From FEN-1139 sp038207155 (GTDB taxonomy: Bacteria; Myxococcota_A; Polyangia; Polyangiales; Polyangiaceae), in contig JBBRAB010000008.1 of NCBI GenBank assembly GCA_038207155.1, forward strand, positions 62,001 to 126,000: a stretch of 64,000 nt of DNA. Direction: 5' to 3'. Each line of letters opens with the position of its first letter. Position 1 is the first letter of the stretch. Position numbers and translations under genes: made by a program. The notes beneath the pieces are model-generated. The model worked only from the letters and a program-made list of their open reading frames with translations. It did no database searches and was not told the origin of the DNA. Positions 42,647 through 54,059 of the stretch are shown here, in pieces.

Positions 42647-45595
42647 ATGATCCCCGGCTTCGGCAAGCAGTCCATCAGCATCGGTTCAGCTCCCGACTGT
42701 GAGATTCGCGTGGGAGGTGCAGGCATTGCGCCGCACCACGCACGCATCTCCCATGACGGCAATGGCAACTTGGCCTTCGCGGATCTTGGGGCTGGCCACA
42801 CCAGTGCCAACTCCGCTCCGCTCGCGGCGGGTGGCCAAGTACCGTTCGATTTTCGCACTCAGTTCGCGGTCGGGCCGGTGCCCGTGGCCAACAATCACCC
42901 CGCGATCGTGGCGATGTTGATGCAGCGGGGGCACCTGGCGCCAAGTCCGACGCAGCTCGTGATTGGACGAGATCCGGCTCGCACCCAGCTCGTCTTGACG
43001 CATCCCAACGTGTCAGGCGTGCACGCCAGCCTGCAGCTGGAGCCCCTGGCACTGACCGATCTGGGCTCAACGGCGGGAACCTACGTTGGTCAGGCGCGCC
43101 TCACCCCGCATCAGCCAACAGCCATCGATCCGAATGGCTGGGTGGCGTTCGGTCCCCTGCCGGTGTTGGTGAGCACGCTGGTTCAGCTCGCGCGTGCCCT
43201 GCCATCAGCAGCCGCAGCGCCGCCGCCCGCTCCATTTGCCGCCGCTCCCAGCGCCGAGGAATCCGGCGAAGCCGCGCCGCGCAAAAAGCACAAGACGGTA
43301 CTCGGTCAGGTGAGCTTTGGTGCTGGCGCGCAGCTCGTCACCAAGTCGATCGGCCGTACTCCCGACAACGACATTCAGATCGCCAACGCGCAGGTCTCGA
43401 GCCGTCACGCACTGCTCCACCGCCAAGGCAATCAGCTGTTTTTGGAGGACCGTGGAAGCGCCAACGGGACGTTCGTGCGTGGGCAAAGCATCGCGCCTGG
43501 CCAGCGCGTCCCGGTGCAGAACGGCGAGAAGGTCTTCGTCGGTCCGATGCCGCTGCTGCTCCAGGTCGATGCCGGCGAAGTCGCCGTTGTCGTCGAAGAC
43601 TCGGCGCAGTGGCAGGGGCGCCCGCTTTACGAAATCGAAGCCTGGGATCTCGTCATGCAGGTGCCGGATCGCGATGATCCGTCGGTCCAGAAGACCCTGC
43701 TCGACCACGTCAGCTTCAAGGCGCTTCCGGGCGATTTGATCGCTCTGATGGGTCCGAGCGGTGCCGGCAAGACCACCCTCCTGCTCACTCTCAATGGCTA
43801 CACCGCACCGACGGCTGGTCAGGTTCGCATCAACGGCGAGGACCTCTACGCCATCTATGACGCCTTGCGCGGCAGCATCGGTTACGTCCCCCAAGATGAC
43901 ATCGTTCATCCAGAGCTGACGGTGTGGGAAGCGGTGCGATACAGCGCCAAGATGCGCCTCCCGCCGGACTACTCGGATGAGGAGATCGATCGCCGGGTGG
44001 GCACGACGCTGGCCCAGCTGAGTCTCGAGAACGTCGCGCACCTGCAAATTGGACGGCCCGAGAAAAAGATCCTGTCCGGAGGCCAGCGCAAGCGCGTCAA
44101 CATCGCCATGGAGCTCGTGACCGATCCGGTGATCCTGTTCCTCGATGAGCCGACCAGCGGTCTAGCCGCCGACGACACTACAGCGCTCGTCCAGCTCCTG
44201 AGTGAACTCGCTCGCTCCACCGGCAAGACCATCGTTACGACGATTCACCAGCCCGCCAAGGACGAGTACGAGAAGTTCAACCTTGCCCTCATCATGGGCC
44301 CGGGCGGCGTCCCGCTGTTTTACGGCCCAACCACGGACGGCTATCGCTTCTTTGGCTCGCTGCTTGAGCGCACTGGTAAGACGAATACAGTCGACAACCC
44401 CCGCGACATGTTCGACATGCTCAACCAGCGTGAGCGGCCGATCTTTGAGTCCATGCGCGCGCGGGATCCGAGCGCCTCGCGCTTTGCCGCGCGGCAACAG
44501 GCGGCGCGTGAGTGGAACGCTGAATTTTACGCGCCGAGCAACCCGATCTTCCAGAAGATGTATTCGGGACGACGTTCGGTCGGCACGGGCACCCCGCAGG
44601 AGGGAATGACCCGCAGTCGCCCCACGACCAGCGGCCAGTTCACGGTGCTGCTCGGCCGCTACTTGAAAACCAAGCTGCGAGACGTCAGCGGCACCTCGAT
44701 TATGCTGCTGCAAGCCCCCATCATCGGGGTACTGCTGGCGCTGGTGTTCGGCGGACAGAAGGACGCCATCCCGTACTGGTGCCTGGGTGCCCTGCAGGAG
44801 CTCGGGAAGCGCTTCGGGACGGGCACGAGCAGCGATGAGGTGCTGCGCAGCATGCCGCCCACAGCCGACCACTCGGCGGCGATGTTCTTCCTAGTCGTGG
44901 CGGCGGTCTGGTTTGGTACGAGCAATGCAGCCCGGGAGATCGTGAGTGAGCGCGCGATTTACCAGCGCGAGCGCATGGTCAATCTCAAGCTCTTCAATTA
45001 TGTCTTTTCGAAGTTCCTGCTGCTCAGCCTGATCTGCTTGGTTCAGTGCACGGTACTGCTCGCAATCGCCTTCTTTTCCCTTGGTTTCGAGGGAGGGATT
45101 GCGGCGTTCGGCGTTGAGCTGCTGACCTTGGTGGTCACCTCTATGGCCTCGGTGGCGACCGGACTGCTGCTCAGCGCGATGGTGCTGTCGAGTGAAGCAG
45201 CCATGGCGCTCACCCCGATCGCCTTGATTCCGCAGGTTGTGCTTGGCGGCATGATGGTGCCCATGACGACCAACCCCTGGCTGGGGTGGCCCATGATGGC
45301 GATCCCGGCGCGTTGGGGCTTCCAGGGCGTGGTGGCCATGGAGCGAATGGCGGTGTCGGGCGCACCGGCGTGGATCGTCAACCTTGGCAAGCCCGATCAG
45401 AACGTGCCCGATAGCTTCATCCAAGGTGGGAAGTTCCAATGCGCCATCGCGCAGGTGGCCAGCACCGACTTGAACGGCGCCTGGGGCTTTACCAACTATC
45501 AGAGCTGGTACCTGCCACCAGTCGTCCTGGTCGCCATGATGACCGTGCAGCTCCTCGTCGTGCTGCTCTTGCTCAAGCGTCGGGATTCGGTCTGA
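42647..45595 (+). CDS. ABCG-type ABC transporter with three N-terminal FHA domains
   Basis: 982 aa, one polypeptide. FHA1 (~1-95; SIGSAPDCEI, ISH), FHA2 (~100-190; LVIGRDPARTQLVL, VSGVHASL, DLGSTAGTYVG), FHA3 (~223-305; SIGRTPDNDIQI, VSSRHALLH, DRGSANGTFVRG). FHA3 keeps the canonical phosphothreonine residues best, FHA1 least. The ABC domain has Walker A GPSGAGKTT (~369), signature LSGGQRKRVNIAMEL and Walker B VILFLDEPTSGL (~498). The last 320 residues form an ABC2/ABCG membrane domain (ends …LLVVLLLLKRRDSV). A half-transporter that should dimerise; substrate unknown. Confidence 0.93.
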   Translation: MIPGFGKQSISIGSAPDCEIRVGGAGIAPHHARISHDGNGNLAFADLGAGHTSANSAPLAAGGQVPFDFRTQFAVGPVPVANNHPAIVAMLMQRGHLAPSPTQLVIGRDPARTQLVLTHPNVSGVHASLQLEPLALTDLGSTAGTYVGQARLTPHQPTAIDPNGWVAFGPLPVLVSTLVQLARALPSAAAAPPPAPFAAAPSAEESGEAAPRKKHKTVLGQVSFGAGAQLVTKSIGRTPDNDIQIANAQVSSRHALLHRQGNQLFLEDRGSANGTFVRGQSIAPGQRVPVQNGEKVFVGPMPLLLQVDAGEVAVVVEDSAQWQGRPLYEIEAWDLVMQVPDRDDPSVQKTLLDHVSFKALPGDLIALMGPSGAGKTTLLLTLNGYTAPTAGQVRINGEDLYAIYDALRGSIGYVPQDDIVHPELTVWEAVRYSAKMRLPPDYSDEEIDRRVGTTLAQLSLENVAHLQIGRPEKKILSGGQRKRVNIAMELVTDPVILFLDEPTSGLAADDTTALVQLLSELARSTGKTIVTTIHQPAKDEYEKFNLALIMGPGGVPLFYGPTTDGYRFFGSLLERTGKTNTVDNPRDMFDMLNQRERPIFESMRARDPSASRFAARQQAAREWNAEFYAPSNPIFQKMYSGRRSVGTGTPQEGMTRSRPTTSGQFTVLLGRYLKTKLRDVSGTSIMLLQAPIIGVLLALVFGGQKDAIPYWCLGALQELGKRFGTGTSSDEVLRSMPPTADHSAAMFFLVVAAVWFGTSNAAREIVSERAIYQRERMVNLKLFNYVFSKFLLLSLICLVQCTVLLAIAFFSLGFEGGIAAFGVELLTLVVTSMASVATGLLLSAMVLSSEAAMALTPIALIPQVVLGGMMVPMTTNPWLGWPMMAIPARWGFQGVVAMERMAVSGAPAWIVNLGKPDQNVPDSFIQGGKFQCAIAQVASTDLNGAWGFTNYQSWYLPPVVLVAMMTVQLLVVLLLLKRRDSV

Positions 45596-45734
45596 GTCGC
45601 GCAGCCACCGACCTCCGCCCACAGCTCCCACGCGCGGTTTGGCTGTGTGAGAAGAACCGTTTAGCTCTCACTGAATTGCGGTCGCGAGTGCATCGGTACT
45701 TCTCGCGAAGGCAAGCTGTGGCGTATTGAAGGGA

Positions 45735-46133
45735 ATGCGCCAACGCGCGGTTGCCCGCTCACTTCCCGCACTCGCTGCCCTGCTCGCTCTCGCTGCTCTC
45801 GCTGCTCTCGTGGGCTGCGCGGAGAGCGATGACCACCCGCCGCCCCCCTCGCGCGAGACGGTCATGGCGCTGGATGCCGTACCTGCTCCTGATACCGCGA
45901 GCGCTACGGCGGCCCCAAGTGCGACCGCCGCAGCCCCAGGTTCGACCGCGGTGACCAGCGAGGCGCCGGTGCTCGACGTCAGCCGCTGCGCTGAGGGCAC
46001 CAGCCGTGAGTGTAAGCGACGCCTGCCGAGCCACCGGCAGCAGGCGGAGTGCCTGGTTGGTCTTGAGCTGTGTGTGGACGGAGCGTTCGGTCCCTGTCGC
46101 TCGCTCGAGGAAGTCAGCGCCACCCTCGAGTGA
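45735..46133 (+). CDS. Small Cys-rich lipoprotein
   Basis: 132 aa. Lipoprotein signal (ALLALAALAALVGC), an Ala/Pro/Thr-rich middle and a C-terminal domain with five cysteines (CAEGTSREC…AECLVGLELC…GPC) likely paired as disulfides. It follows the FHA-ABC gene by 139 bp on the same strand and may belong to its transcript. GAAGGG lies just before the ATG. Function unknown. Confidence 0.75.
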   Translation: MRQRAVARSLPALAALLALAALAALVGCAESDDHPPPPSRETVMALDAVPAPDTASATAAPSATAAAPGSTAVTSEAPVLDVSRCAEGTSRECKRRLPSHRQQAECLVGLELCVDGAFGPCRSLEEVSATLE

Positions 46134-46203
46134 CGCTCCCCCGCGCGGGCGCTCGCCGCGCCAGCGCCTCTCGGGTCACCACGACGGGCCCACAAAAGAC
46201 GAT

Positions 46204-46228
46204 CGGGAGACGCTGACAGCGCCTCCCG
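46204..46228 (-). terminator. Terminator of glgP
   Basis: Imperfect hairpin: CGGGAG (46204-46209) / CTCCCG (46223-46228), a mismatch, and inner CGC/GCG. On the minus strand it is followed by ATCGTCTTTTGTGG, which contains a T-run. It lies between glgP and the convergent small lipoprotein gene. Confidence 0.6.
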
Positions 46229-46256
46229 ACAATCGAGCGTTAGCTCAAGCGGCGAC

Positions 46257-48734
<2,478 letters not shown>

Positions 48735-48865
48735 GCTGCTTTCGCGTCCTGGTGTCTCTGGCTCCGTTCGACGGAGCGGGTCTTTGGGAGGAAACTCCCG
48801 TCGTGACTGGAAGTCAGGCACCGCTATAGCGCATCGCGGCCCCATCGCGCGACTGACATTCGCGA

Positions 48866-50314
48866 CTACAATCTGCCTACATTGTCGCCGAATGAGATGG
48901 GCATTAGCGCCATGCTGGGAGCGTCCACCGAGCCTAGACTGCGCAGGGGCCAGACGTAGCCTTCGTCATCGAGCTCCACCTCGACCTCGAGGGCGAGCCA
49001 GCCCTGCCGATCGACGCCCTGTGGTCGCGCCGTTTCCCCAAAATATCCGGCGAATACATGTCGCCCGCGCGTCCAAAGCCGGCCGTCCTCGGAGATCCGC
49101 AGCTCGGTTTCCGGCAGAGGTCGGCCCAAGGTGCCGGGGCGCGGGTCACTCGGCGGCTCGATTAGGGCGGCCCCGAAGCACTCAGGGCGCCCGAACACGC
49201 GCAGGGGACTCAAGCCCAGGGCCTGGTACGTCCAACGGGCCGAACGACTGAGCGAGCCTGAGAGCAGTAGGGTCTGGCGCACACGCCCCCCAAACAGCGC
49301 GCAGACCTCGGACAGCACGAGGCGCTGGGCGATGGCCTGTTGCGCACCGATGAAGGGTCCGATCTCCTGCTCGGCCATGTGACGCCTGGCGCACTCAGCC
49401 CCCACGCGAATCGCCCAGCCATAGAGCCGCCGCCGCCAGGCGGGCCAGCGCTGAACCGCGCGCTCCACGTCTAGCAAGGCATGCTCGAACACGGCGGCGG
49501 AAGCGGCCAGGATCGTGGGGCTCTGGCGCTGCGCGAGCTCCTGAAAGCGCTCTCCCTCCCCGGTGTAGGTCGTCGACATGCCGGAGGCGACCCGCAGAAA
49601 GACTCCAAGCAGGTGATCCGTCATGCCACCACCAACGGGCACGCTGATCGTGGTGTCGGCTTGGGTGAGCCCAAGGCAACGGGCGGTCGATACGGCCGTA
49701 AAGCAGCAGTGGTCGTGGTCGAGCTCGATTAGTCGGGGTCGACTTCCGCCCTCGATCGGCACGAGTAGAGCCAGATCCTTCGGACTCACGCGGGACAAGG
49801 CGCGCGCGAAGGAGCGCGGATCACGCTCGATGAGCTCGCCCCCCTTGAGCAGCAGCTGCCCAAAGGGCAAGACGCCGTCGACCGACGAACAGGCGCCCCA
49901 ACCGACCACGCGCCCCAGACCGGGGAGCCGCTCGGCGGAACGGAGCAACTCGACCGCCAGCTCGCGTTGTCCGACCACCGCGACCCGCGCGCGCACGCGC
50001 ATCAGGACTTCCTCGGCGTAGTCAGCGTCCCAGCTGTCAGGCAGGCACAGCACTGGCGCTCCGAGCAGCGCTGCCCCAAGCAGCGCGATGCTCAGCTCGG
50101 GTCCGGGCTGCAACTGGATGACGACCACGTCCCCGCGCCCGATGCCGAGAAAGCTCAAACCCGCGGCAAACCGCCGCACCTGCGAGTCGACCTCCGCCCA
50201 GGAGGCGCGCGCAATGCGTCCCTGGCGCTCGAGCCACTGGAGCGCCACCCCTTCGCGAGAGAGTCGGACCCGCTCAGCAAACAGCTGGCCGACGGTCATC
50301 ATTTCGAGCGACAT
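48866..50314 (-). CDS. Degenerate acyl-CoA-synthetase/AMP-binding homologue
   Basis: 482 aa. Overall layout of a long-chain acyl-CoA ligase N-domain: TVGQLFAERVRLSREGVALQ, ASWAEVDSQVRRFAAGLSFLGIGRGDVVVI, a conserved helix region RRRLYGWAIRVGAEC and LRVFGRPECFGAALIEP. The phosphate loop (family YTSGTTGxPKG) reads LLVPIEGGSRPRLIEL, the GYGLTE-type motif is replaced by VFGRPEC, the TGD is not found and the C-terminal domain with the catalytic Lys is missing. It probably no longer adenylates and may be a regulator or scaffold. The start is one of several Met/Val choices (GTG at 50356 also possible). Confidence 0.7.
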   Translation of the reverse strand: MSLEMMTVGQLFAERVRLSREGVALQWLERQGRIARASWAEVDSQVRRFAAGLSFLGIGRGDVVVIQLQPGPELSIALLGAALLGAPVLCLPDSWDADYAEEVLMRVRARVAVVGQRELAVELLRSAERLPGLGRVVGWGACSSVDGVLPFGQLLLKGGELIERDPRSFARALSRVSPKDLALLVPIEGGSRPRLIELDHDHCCFTAVSTARCLGLTQADTTISVPVGGGMTDHLLGVFLRVASGMSTTYTGEGERFQELAQRQSPTILAASAAVFEHALLDVERAVQRWPAWRRRLYGWAIRVGAECARRHMAEQEIGPFIGAQQAIAQRLVLSEVCALFGGRVRQTLLLSGSLSRSARWTYQALGLSPLRVFGRPECFGAALIEPPSDPRPGTLGRPLPETELRISEDGRLWTRGRHVFAGYFGETARPQGVDRQGWLALEVEVELDDEGYVWPLRSLGSVDAPSMALMPISFGDNVGRL

Positions 50315-50448
50315 AGGAGCCAACCGGGAAGAGAGTTGAATCGAGAGCCCTAGCACGGCGGCCCCCGGGGCGCCGTCGAGCGGTAAATCGCCTGACTTTG
50401 GTCAAGCCACCACCCGCGCCTAGGCCCGCCTGCGGAACAACGTCGCGC

Positions 50449-50760
50449 CTAGATCTGTCCGGCCTTGGCTTTGTTGATCCAGCTGCGGATCTCCTCCTCG
50501 ATCACGGCGAGCGCCGTGCCCTTGAAGGGCTTGAGGAGGAACGGCACCTCCAGGTCGAGCGCGATGGATGACGCCGATACCTCGACGACGCCCGAGAGAC
50601 TCATCCCCTTGACCTTGAAGGCGATCTTGGCTTCCGCAGGTCCCGTCCAGGTCACCGTGGGCTGGTACTCGGCATAGCGCTTGGCATAGGACTCAAACGC
50701 CAGCGAGGTGACTTGCTTGGCTTTTTCCTGGCCGAGATCGTGGGGAACCTGATGCTTCAT
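50449..50760 (-). CDS. PHA-granule-region (polyhydroxyalkanoic acid system) family protein
   Basis: 103 aa. Fits the small PHA_gran_rgn family: HQVPHDLGQEKAKQVTSLAFESYAKRY at the start, WTGPAEAKIAFKVKGMSLSGVVEV in the middle, VPFLLKPFKGTALAVIEEEIRSWINKAK at the end. The family is found near polyhydroxyalkanoate genes in other bacteria; its function is unknown. No PHA synthase is in the window. It has the same orientation as the AMP-ligase homologue, 93 bp away, and the SDR gene. Confidence 0.85.
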   Translation of the reverse strand: MKHQVPHDLGQEKAKQVTSLAFESYAKRYAEYQPTVTWTGPAEAKIAFKVKGMSLSGVVEVSASSIALDLEVPFLLKPFKGTALAVIEEEIRSWINKAKAGQI

Positions 50761-50852
50761 TGGGGCAACTCCGACAGAGGGGTCTGCGCGCCGGATTAGT
50801 CCATCCCGCGATCGGGGGCAAATCCGTGGCAAGCACCCGGGGGGACTGCCCC

Positions 50853-51809
50853 CTAGCGGCCCGCCCGAAACCGCGCCAGCACGGCTGCCGCAGTGGGATA
50901 CGCGGGCCGCCAACCGAGCTCGGTCTCTGCGCGACTGCTGTCGACCGTGATGGGCGCTTCAAGTGCCGTAAGCCAATCGGGATCGAAGCTGGGAGCCAGC
51001 TGGCTCCGCGCCTGGAGCCAGCGCAACGCACCCGCCGCGAGCCCCGCCGTGGCCGCGGGCACCTGCAAAAAAGGCACATCGAGCGCGACAGCCAGCTCAG
51101 CGAGGGGCCGCTGCTCACGCGCTGCCAGGTTGAAGGCCCCGCGCCTGTCCGAGGCCAGACCGAGGAAAATCGCCTCAGCGACGTCCTCATCCCAGACGAA
51201 ACAGCAGGGTAAGGGCGACGCGGCCACCAGCAATGGCGCCTGCAGAGCCGCGCCAAACCCATGCGGCACCCGCTCGCCGAGCAGCACCCCCGGACGAAAC
51301 CGCAAGAGGCGGCTGTTCGGATAGCGCGGCTCAAGTAAATCGAGCAGCTGCTCGACCTCATATTTGTGGGTCGCGTAGCGCAGATTTGGGGTGGGTTGGC
51401 GCGGCGCGGACTCCGAAAGTGGCAGGTCATGCCCTGGCACGAGTCCGTAGGCGGCCACGGACGACAGGTGCACCACCTGGGCCACCTGCGCCTCGAGCGC
51501 CGCGGTGAGCAGTCGGCGCGAGGCGTCGACGTTGGTCCTGCGCAGCAGGGCATCCGAGCCCCCTTGAGTGACCAGAAACGCCAGGTGCACCACGGCGTCA
51601 ACCTGCTCAAAAATCCCTGAAAACGGCAGATCGGCGAGGTCACCCAGGATCGGAACGACGCGAGCGTCAGCCACCCGTGGCAGGACCCGATCGAGCGCGA
51701 AGATCCGCTTGACCTGCGACTCGCGCAGCAGACGGGTCACGAGCCGGGTCCCGAGCTGACCACTGGCACCGGTGATCAGGATCCGACTAGGGAGGAGCTT
51801 GGTTAACAC
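50853..51809 (-). CDS. NAD-dependent epimerase/dehydratase (extended SDR)
   Basis: 318 aa from a GTG at 51809. Rossmann motif ILITGASGQLGTRL, DLADLPFSGIFEQVDAVVHLAFLV, LSSVAAYG and the catalytic YATHK (YxxxK), then RLLRFRPGVLLGERV and a C-terminal FNLAARE. Extended SDRs act on nucleotide sugars or similar. The frame is open 400 bp further upstream, but that part is antisense to the ROK gene and not coding-like. Divergent from the ROK glucokinase-like gene with about 88 bp between starts. The substrate is unknown. Confidence 0.85.
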   Translation of the reverse strand: MLTKLLPSRILITGASGQLGTRLVTRLLRESQVKRIFALDRVLPRVADARVVPILGDLADLPFSGIFEQVDAVVHLAFLVTQGGSDALLRRTNVDASRRLLTAALEAQVAQVVHLSSVAAYGLVPGHDLPLSESAPRQPTPNLRYATHKYEVEQLLDLLEPRYPNSRLLRFRPGVLLGERVPHGFGAALQAPLLVAASPLPCCFVWDEDVAEAIFLGLASDRRGAFNLAAREQRPLAELAVALDVPFLQVPAATAGLAAGALRWLQARSQLAPSFDPDWLTALEAPITVDSSRAETELGWRPAYPTAAAVLARFRAGR

Positions 51810-51897
51810 CCCATCAACTTGACAGATCCCAGTGGCGGGGGGCAATACCGACACCCGTGCGGCAATTCGCCGCGAGACCCGGGACAGGAGTCGGCGA

Positions 51898-52776
51898 ATG
51901 ATCGGCGTGGATTTCGGTGGTACGCGCATCAAGGTTGGTCGGGTTGTTGAGGGCGAACTCAAGCAAACCCTGTCGGTAAACACGGCGGCGTCCGCCGGTC
52001 CCGAGGGAGTGCTGGACATCATCGCCGACGCGGTGCGCCAGATCGAGGCCAGTCCCGCTGGGGTCGGTCTCGCCATCCCTGGAGGGGTCAATCCCGAGGG
52101 TCGCGTCTGGCGCCTGCCAAACGTGCCCGGATTCGAGGGCGTCAACATCGTCGAGAAGCTGAGCAGCCGCCTCGGTTGCCGCGTCGTGGTCGAAAACGAT
52201 GCGACCACCGCGGCCCTCGGTGAGCTTCGCCTCGGGCACGGTCGAACCTATCCGAGCTTTCTCATGGTCACGCTCGGCACCGGGATCGGTGGCGGGATCG
52301 TGCTCGACGGACGTCTGCGCCGCGGTCGCCACGGATTTGCCGGCGAGATCGGTCACACCCCGATCGAGCGCCGCAGTGACGCTTGGACTTGCGGTTGTGG
52401 CCTGACGGGTTGCCTCGAATCGTACGCCGGCACCAAGGGCCTGCTGCGCAAGTACGCCGAGCTCGGCGGTCACGCGACTGAGATTCGCCCGATCGCCGAG
52501 GCGGCTCGCCGCGGGGACGTCGCTGGAACCGAGACCTTCGCGGCCATGGGACTCGCCCTCGGCATCGCGATCGCGGGCTTCCAGAATACCCTCGATCTTG
52601 ACGCCATCGTGTTCACGGGCGGGATCTCGGCCTCATTCGATCTGGTCGAACCGAGCCTGCGCGCAGCGCTACGTCGCTTCGCCTTCGCGCCCCCGCTAGC
52701 CGAGGTGCCGCTGCTCATCAGCGAGCTCGGCGACAAGGCTGGCCTGCTCGGGGCCGCCTACCTGACGGAGCTCTGA
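51898..52776 (+). CDS. ROK-family sugar kinase (glucokinase-like)
   Basis: 292 aa. ROK family: MIGVDFGGTRIKVGRV (phosphate 1), GVGLAIPGGVNPEGRVW, ENDATTAALGE, TLGTGIGGGIVLDG, GEIGHTPIERR (catalytic/sugar contact) and the zinc signature CGCGLTGCLESYAG. Most likely phosphorylates glucose or N-acetylmannosamine-type sugars. AGGAG lies 7 nt upstream of the ATG. The next gene (quinone oxidoreductase) starts 3 nt after its stop, so the two are co-transcribed. Confidence 0.9.
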   Translation: MIGVDFGGTRIKVGRVVEGELKQTLSVNTAASAGPEGVLDIIADAVRQIEASPAGVGLAIPGGVNPEGRVWRLPNVPGFEGVNIVEKLSSRLGCRVVVENDATTAALGELRLGHGRTYPSFLMVTLGTGIGGGIVLDGRLRRGRHGFAGEIGHTPIERRSDAWTCGCGLTGCLESYAGTKGLLRKYAELGGHATEIRPIAEAARRGDVAGTETFAAMGLALGIAIAGFQNTLDLDAIVFTGGISASFDLVEPSLRAALRRFAFAPPLAEVPLLISELGDKAGLLGAAYLTEL

Positions 52777-52779
52777 GCC

Positions 52780-53757
52780 ATGAAAGCCATCATCGTCACT
52801 GAGTTCGGCGGACCGGAAAAGCTCACGTTTGCCGAGCTTCCCGATCCCGTCGCGGGCCCAGAGCAGGTGCTGCTCGACGTGCGGGCAACGGCACTCAATC
52901 GCGCCGACTTGCTGCAACGCCGAGGGAAATACCCTCCGCCGAAGGGCGAATCCGAGGTGCTCGGTCTCGAATGCGCAGGCGTGGTGGGGGCCGTTGGTAG
53001 CAACGTGACCCGCGTCAAGGTCGGCGACCGCGTGATGGCGCTGCTCGCGGGTGGCGGCTACGCGGAAAAAGTCGTCATCCACGAGGGCATGGCCATTCCG
53101 ATCCCCGACTGCCTGGACTTTGCCCAGGCGGCGGCAGTTCCCGAGGCGTTCCTCACGGCACGCGAGGGACTGTTCACGCTCGGACAGCTCGAGCGCGGCG
53201 GTCGGGTGTTGATCCATGCGGCCGCTGGCGGCGTGGGTTCCGCGGCGGTGCAGCTCGCCAAGCTGGCCGCAGCGGAGGTGTTCGCCACCGCTAGCGCGGG
53301 CAAATGTGCCGCCGTGCGCGCACTCGGCGCCGACCAGGTGATCGACTACGCGAGTGAGGATTTTGCCAGCGTGATTCTGGCGGCCACCGGCAAGCGTGGT
53401 GTCGACGTCGTGCTCGACTTCATCGGAGCTTCTTATTGGGAGAAGCACGCGAGCTGCATGGCCGTGGGCGGACGTTGCGTCGTGATCGGCGTGCTTGGAG
53501 GCGCCCAGGCGACGGTGAACCTTGGCTCGCTGCTGTTCAAGCGCCATCAGATCCTCGGACTCGTGATGCGCTCACGTCCGCTGGCAGACAAGCTGGCGAT
53601 CACCCAGCGCTTCATCAGCGAATCGCTCCCGGCGCTGGCGGCGGGTCAACTGCGCCCGCTGGTTGACTCCGTGTTCCCCTTCTCGCAGGTGCGCGCCGCG
53701 CACGAGAAGATGGAGCGCAACGACAACGTCGGCAAAATCGTCGTTACACTGCCTTAG
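52780..53757 (+). CDS. NAD(P)H:quinone oxidoreductase, zeta-crystallin-type MDR
   Basis: 325 aa. Zinc-free medium-chain reductase: KAIIVTEFGGPEKLTFAELPDP, NRADLLQRRGKYPPP, GLECAGVVGAVGSNV, VLIHAAAGGVGSAAVQLAKL (NADPH binding), VIDYASEDFASVIL and a C-terminal HEKMERNDNVGKIVVTL. Closest in pattern to PIG3/QorA-type reductases. The Cys/His zinc ligands of alcohol dehydrogenases are absent. Translated from the same operon as the ROK kinase gene. Confidence 0.92.
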   Translation: MKAIIVTEFGGPEKLTFAELPDPVAGPEQVLLDVRATALNRADLLQRRGKYPPPKGESEVLGLECAGVVGAVGSNVTRVKVGDRVMALLAGGGYAEKVVIHEGMAIPIPDCLDFAQAAAVPEAFLTAREGLFTLGQLERGGRVLIHAAAGGVGSAAVQLAKLAAAEVFATASAGKCAAVRALGADQVIDYASEDFASVILAATGKRGVDVVLDFIGASYWEKHASCMAVGGRCVVIGVLGGAQATVNLGSLLFKRHQILGLVMRSRPLADKLAITQRFISESLPALAAGQLRPLVDSVFPFSQVRAAHEKMERNDNVGKIVVTLP

Positions 53758-53763
53758 GCGGTG

Positions 53764-53783
53764 ACCGAGCCCCAGGGCTCGGT
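53764..53783. terminator. Bidirectional terminator between MDR and ferredoxin genes
   Basis: Perfect 8-bp stem ACCGAGCC / GGCTCGGT with a CCAG loop, in the 28 bp between two convergent stop codons. No U-tract follows. Confidence 0.55.
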
Positions 53784-53785
53784 GG

Positions 53786-54055
53786 TCAGCGACGGGCGCG
53801 GCAAAGACAGGCCAGGCGCAGCTGTTCACCCACCAGGATGCTCAGCAGCGCCAGCTCTGCTGCGTCGGGCGGCACCAGGCCATCGGCGCCCTCTAGGACG
53901 GCCACGCGGCAGGTGCCGCAGGTTCCCGCTCGACACCCGAACGGCACGCCCGGCGCGGGGGCGGTGTCGAGCGCGTCCATCAAGCGCTCGCCCGGCTCAA
54001 GCTCAACCGTGACGGGTCCAGGACTCCCCGGCGGGTGCAGGAGGAGACGCCCCAT
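53786..54055 (-). CDS. Plant-type [2Fe-2S] ferredoxin
   Basis: 89 aa. Short ferredoxin with the plant-type cluster ligands Cys41, Cys46, Cys49 (GCRAGTCGTCRV) and a fourth Cys at 83 or 85 (LACLC). An electron carrier; its partner is not encoded next to it. It follows the MepA-like gene by 4 bp on the same strand, so they are co-transcribed even though their functions look unrelated. Confidence 0.9.
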   Translation of the reverse strand: MGRLLLHPPGSPGPVTVELEPGERLMDALDTAPAPGVPFGCRAGTCGTCRVAVLEGADGLVPPDAAELALLSILVGEQLRLACLCRARR

Positions 54056-54059
54056 CCGC

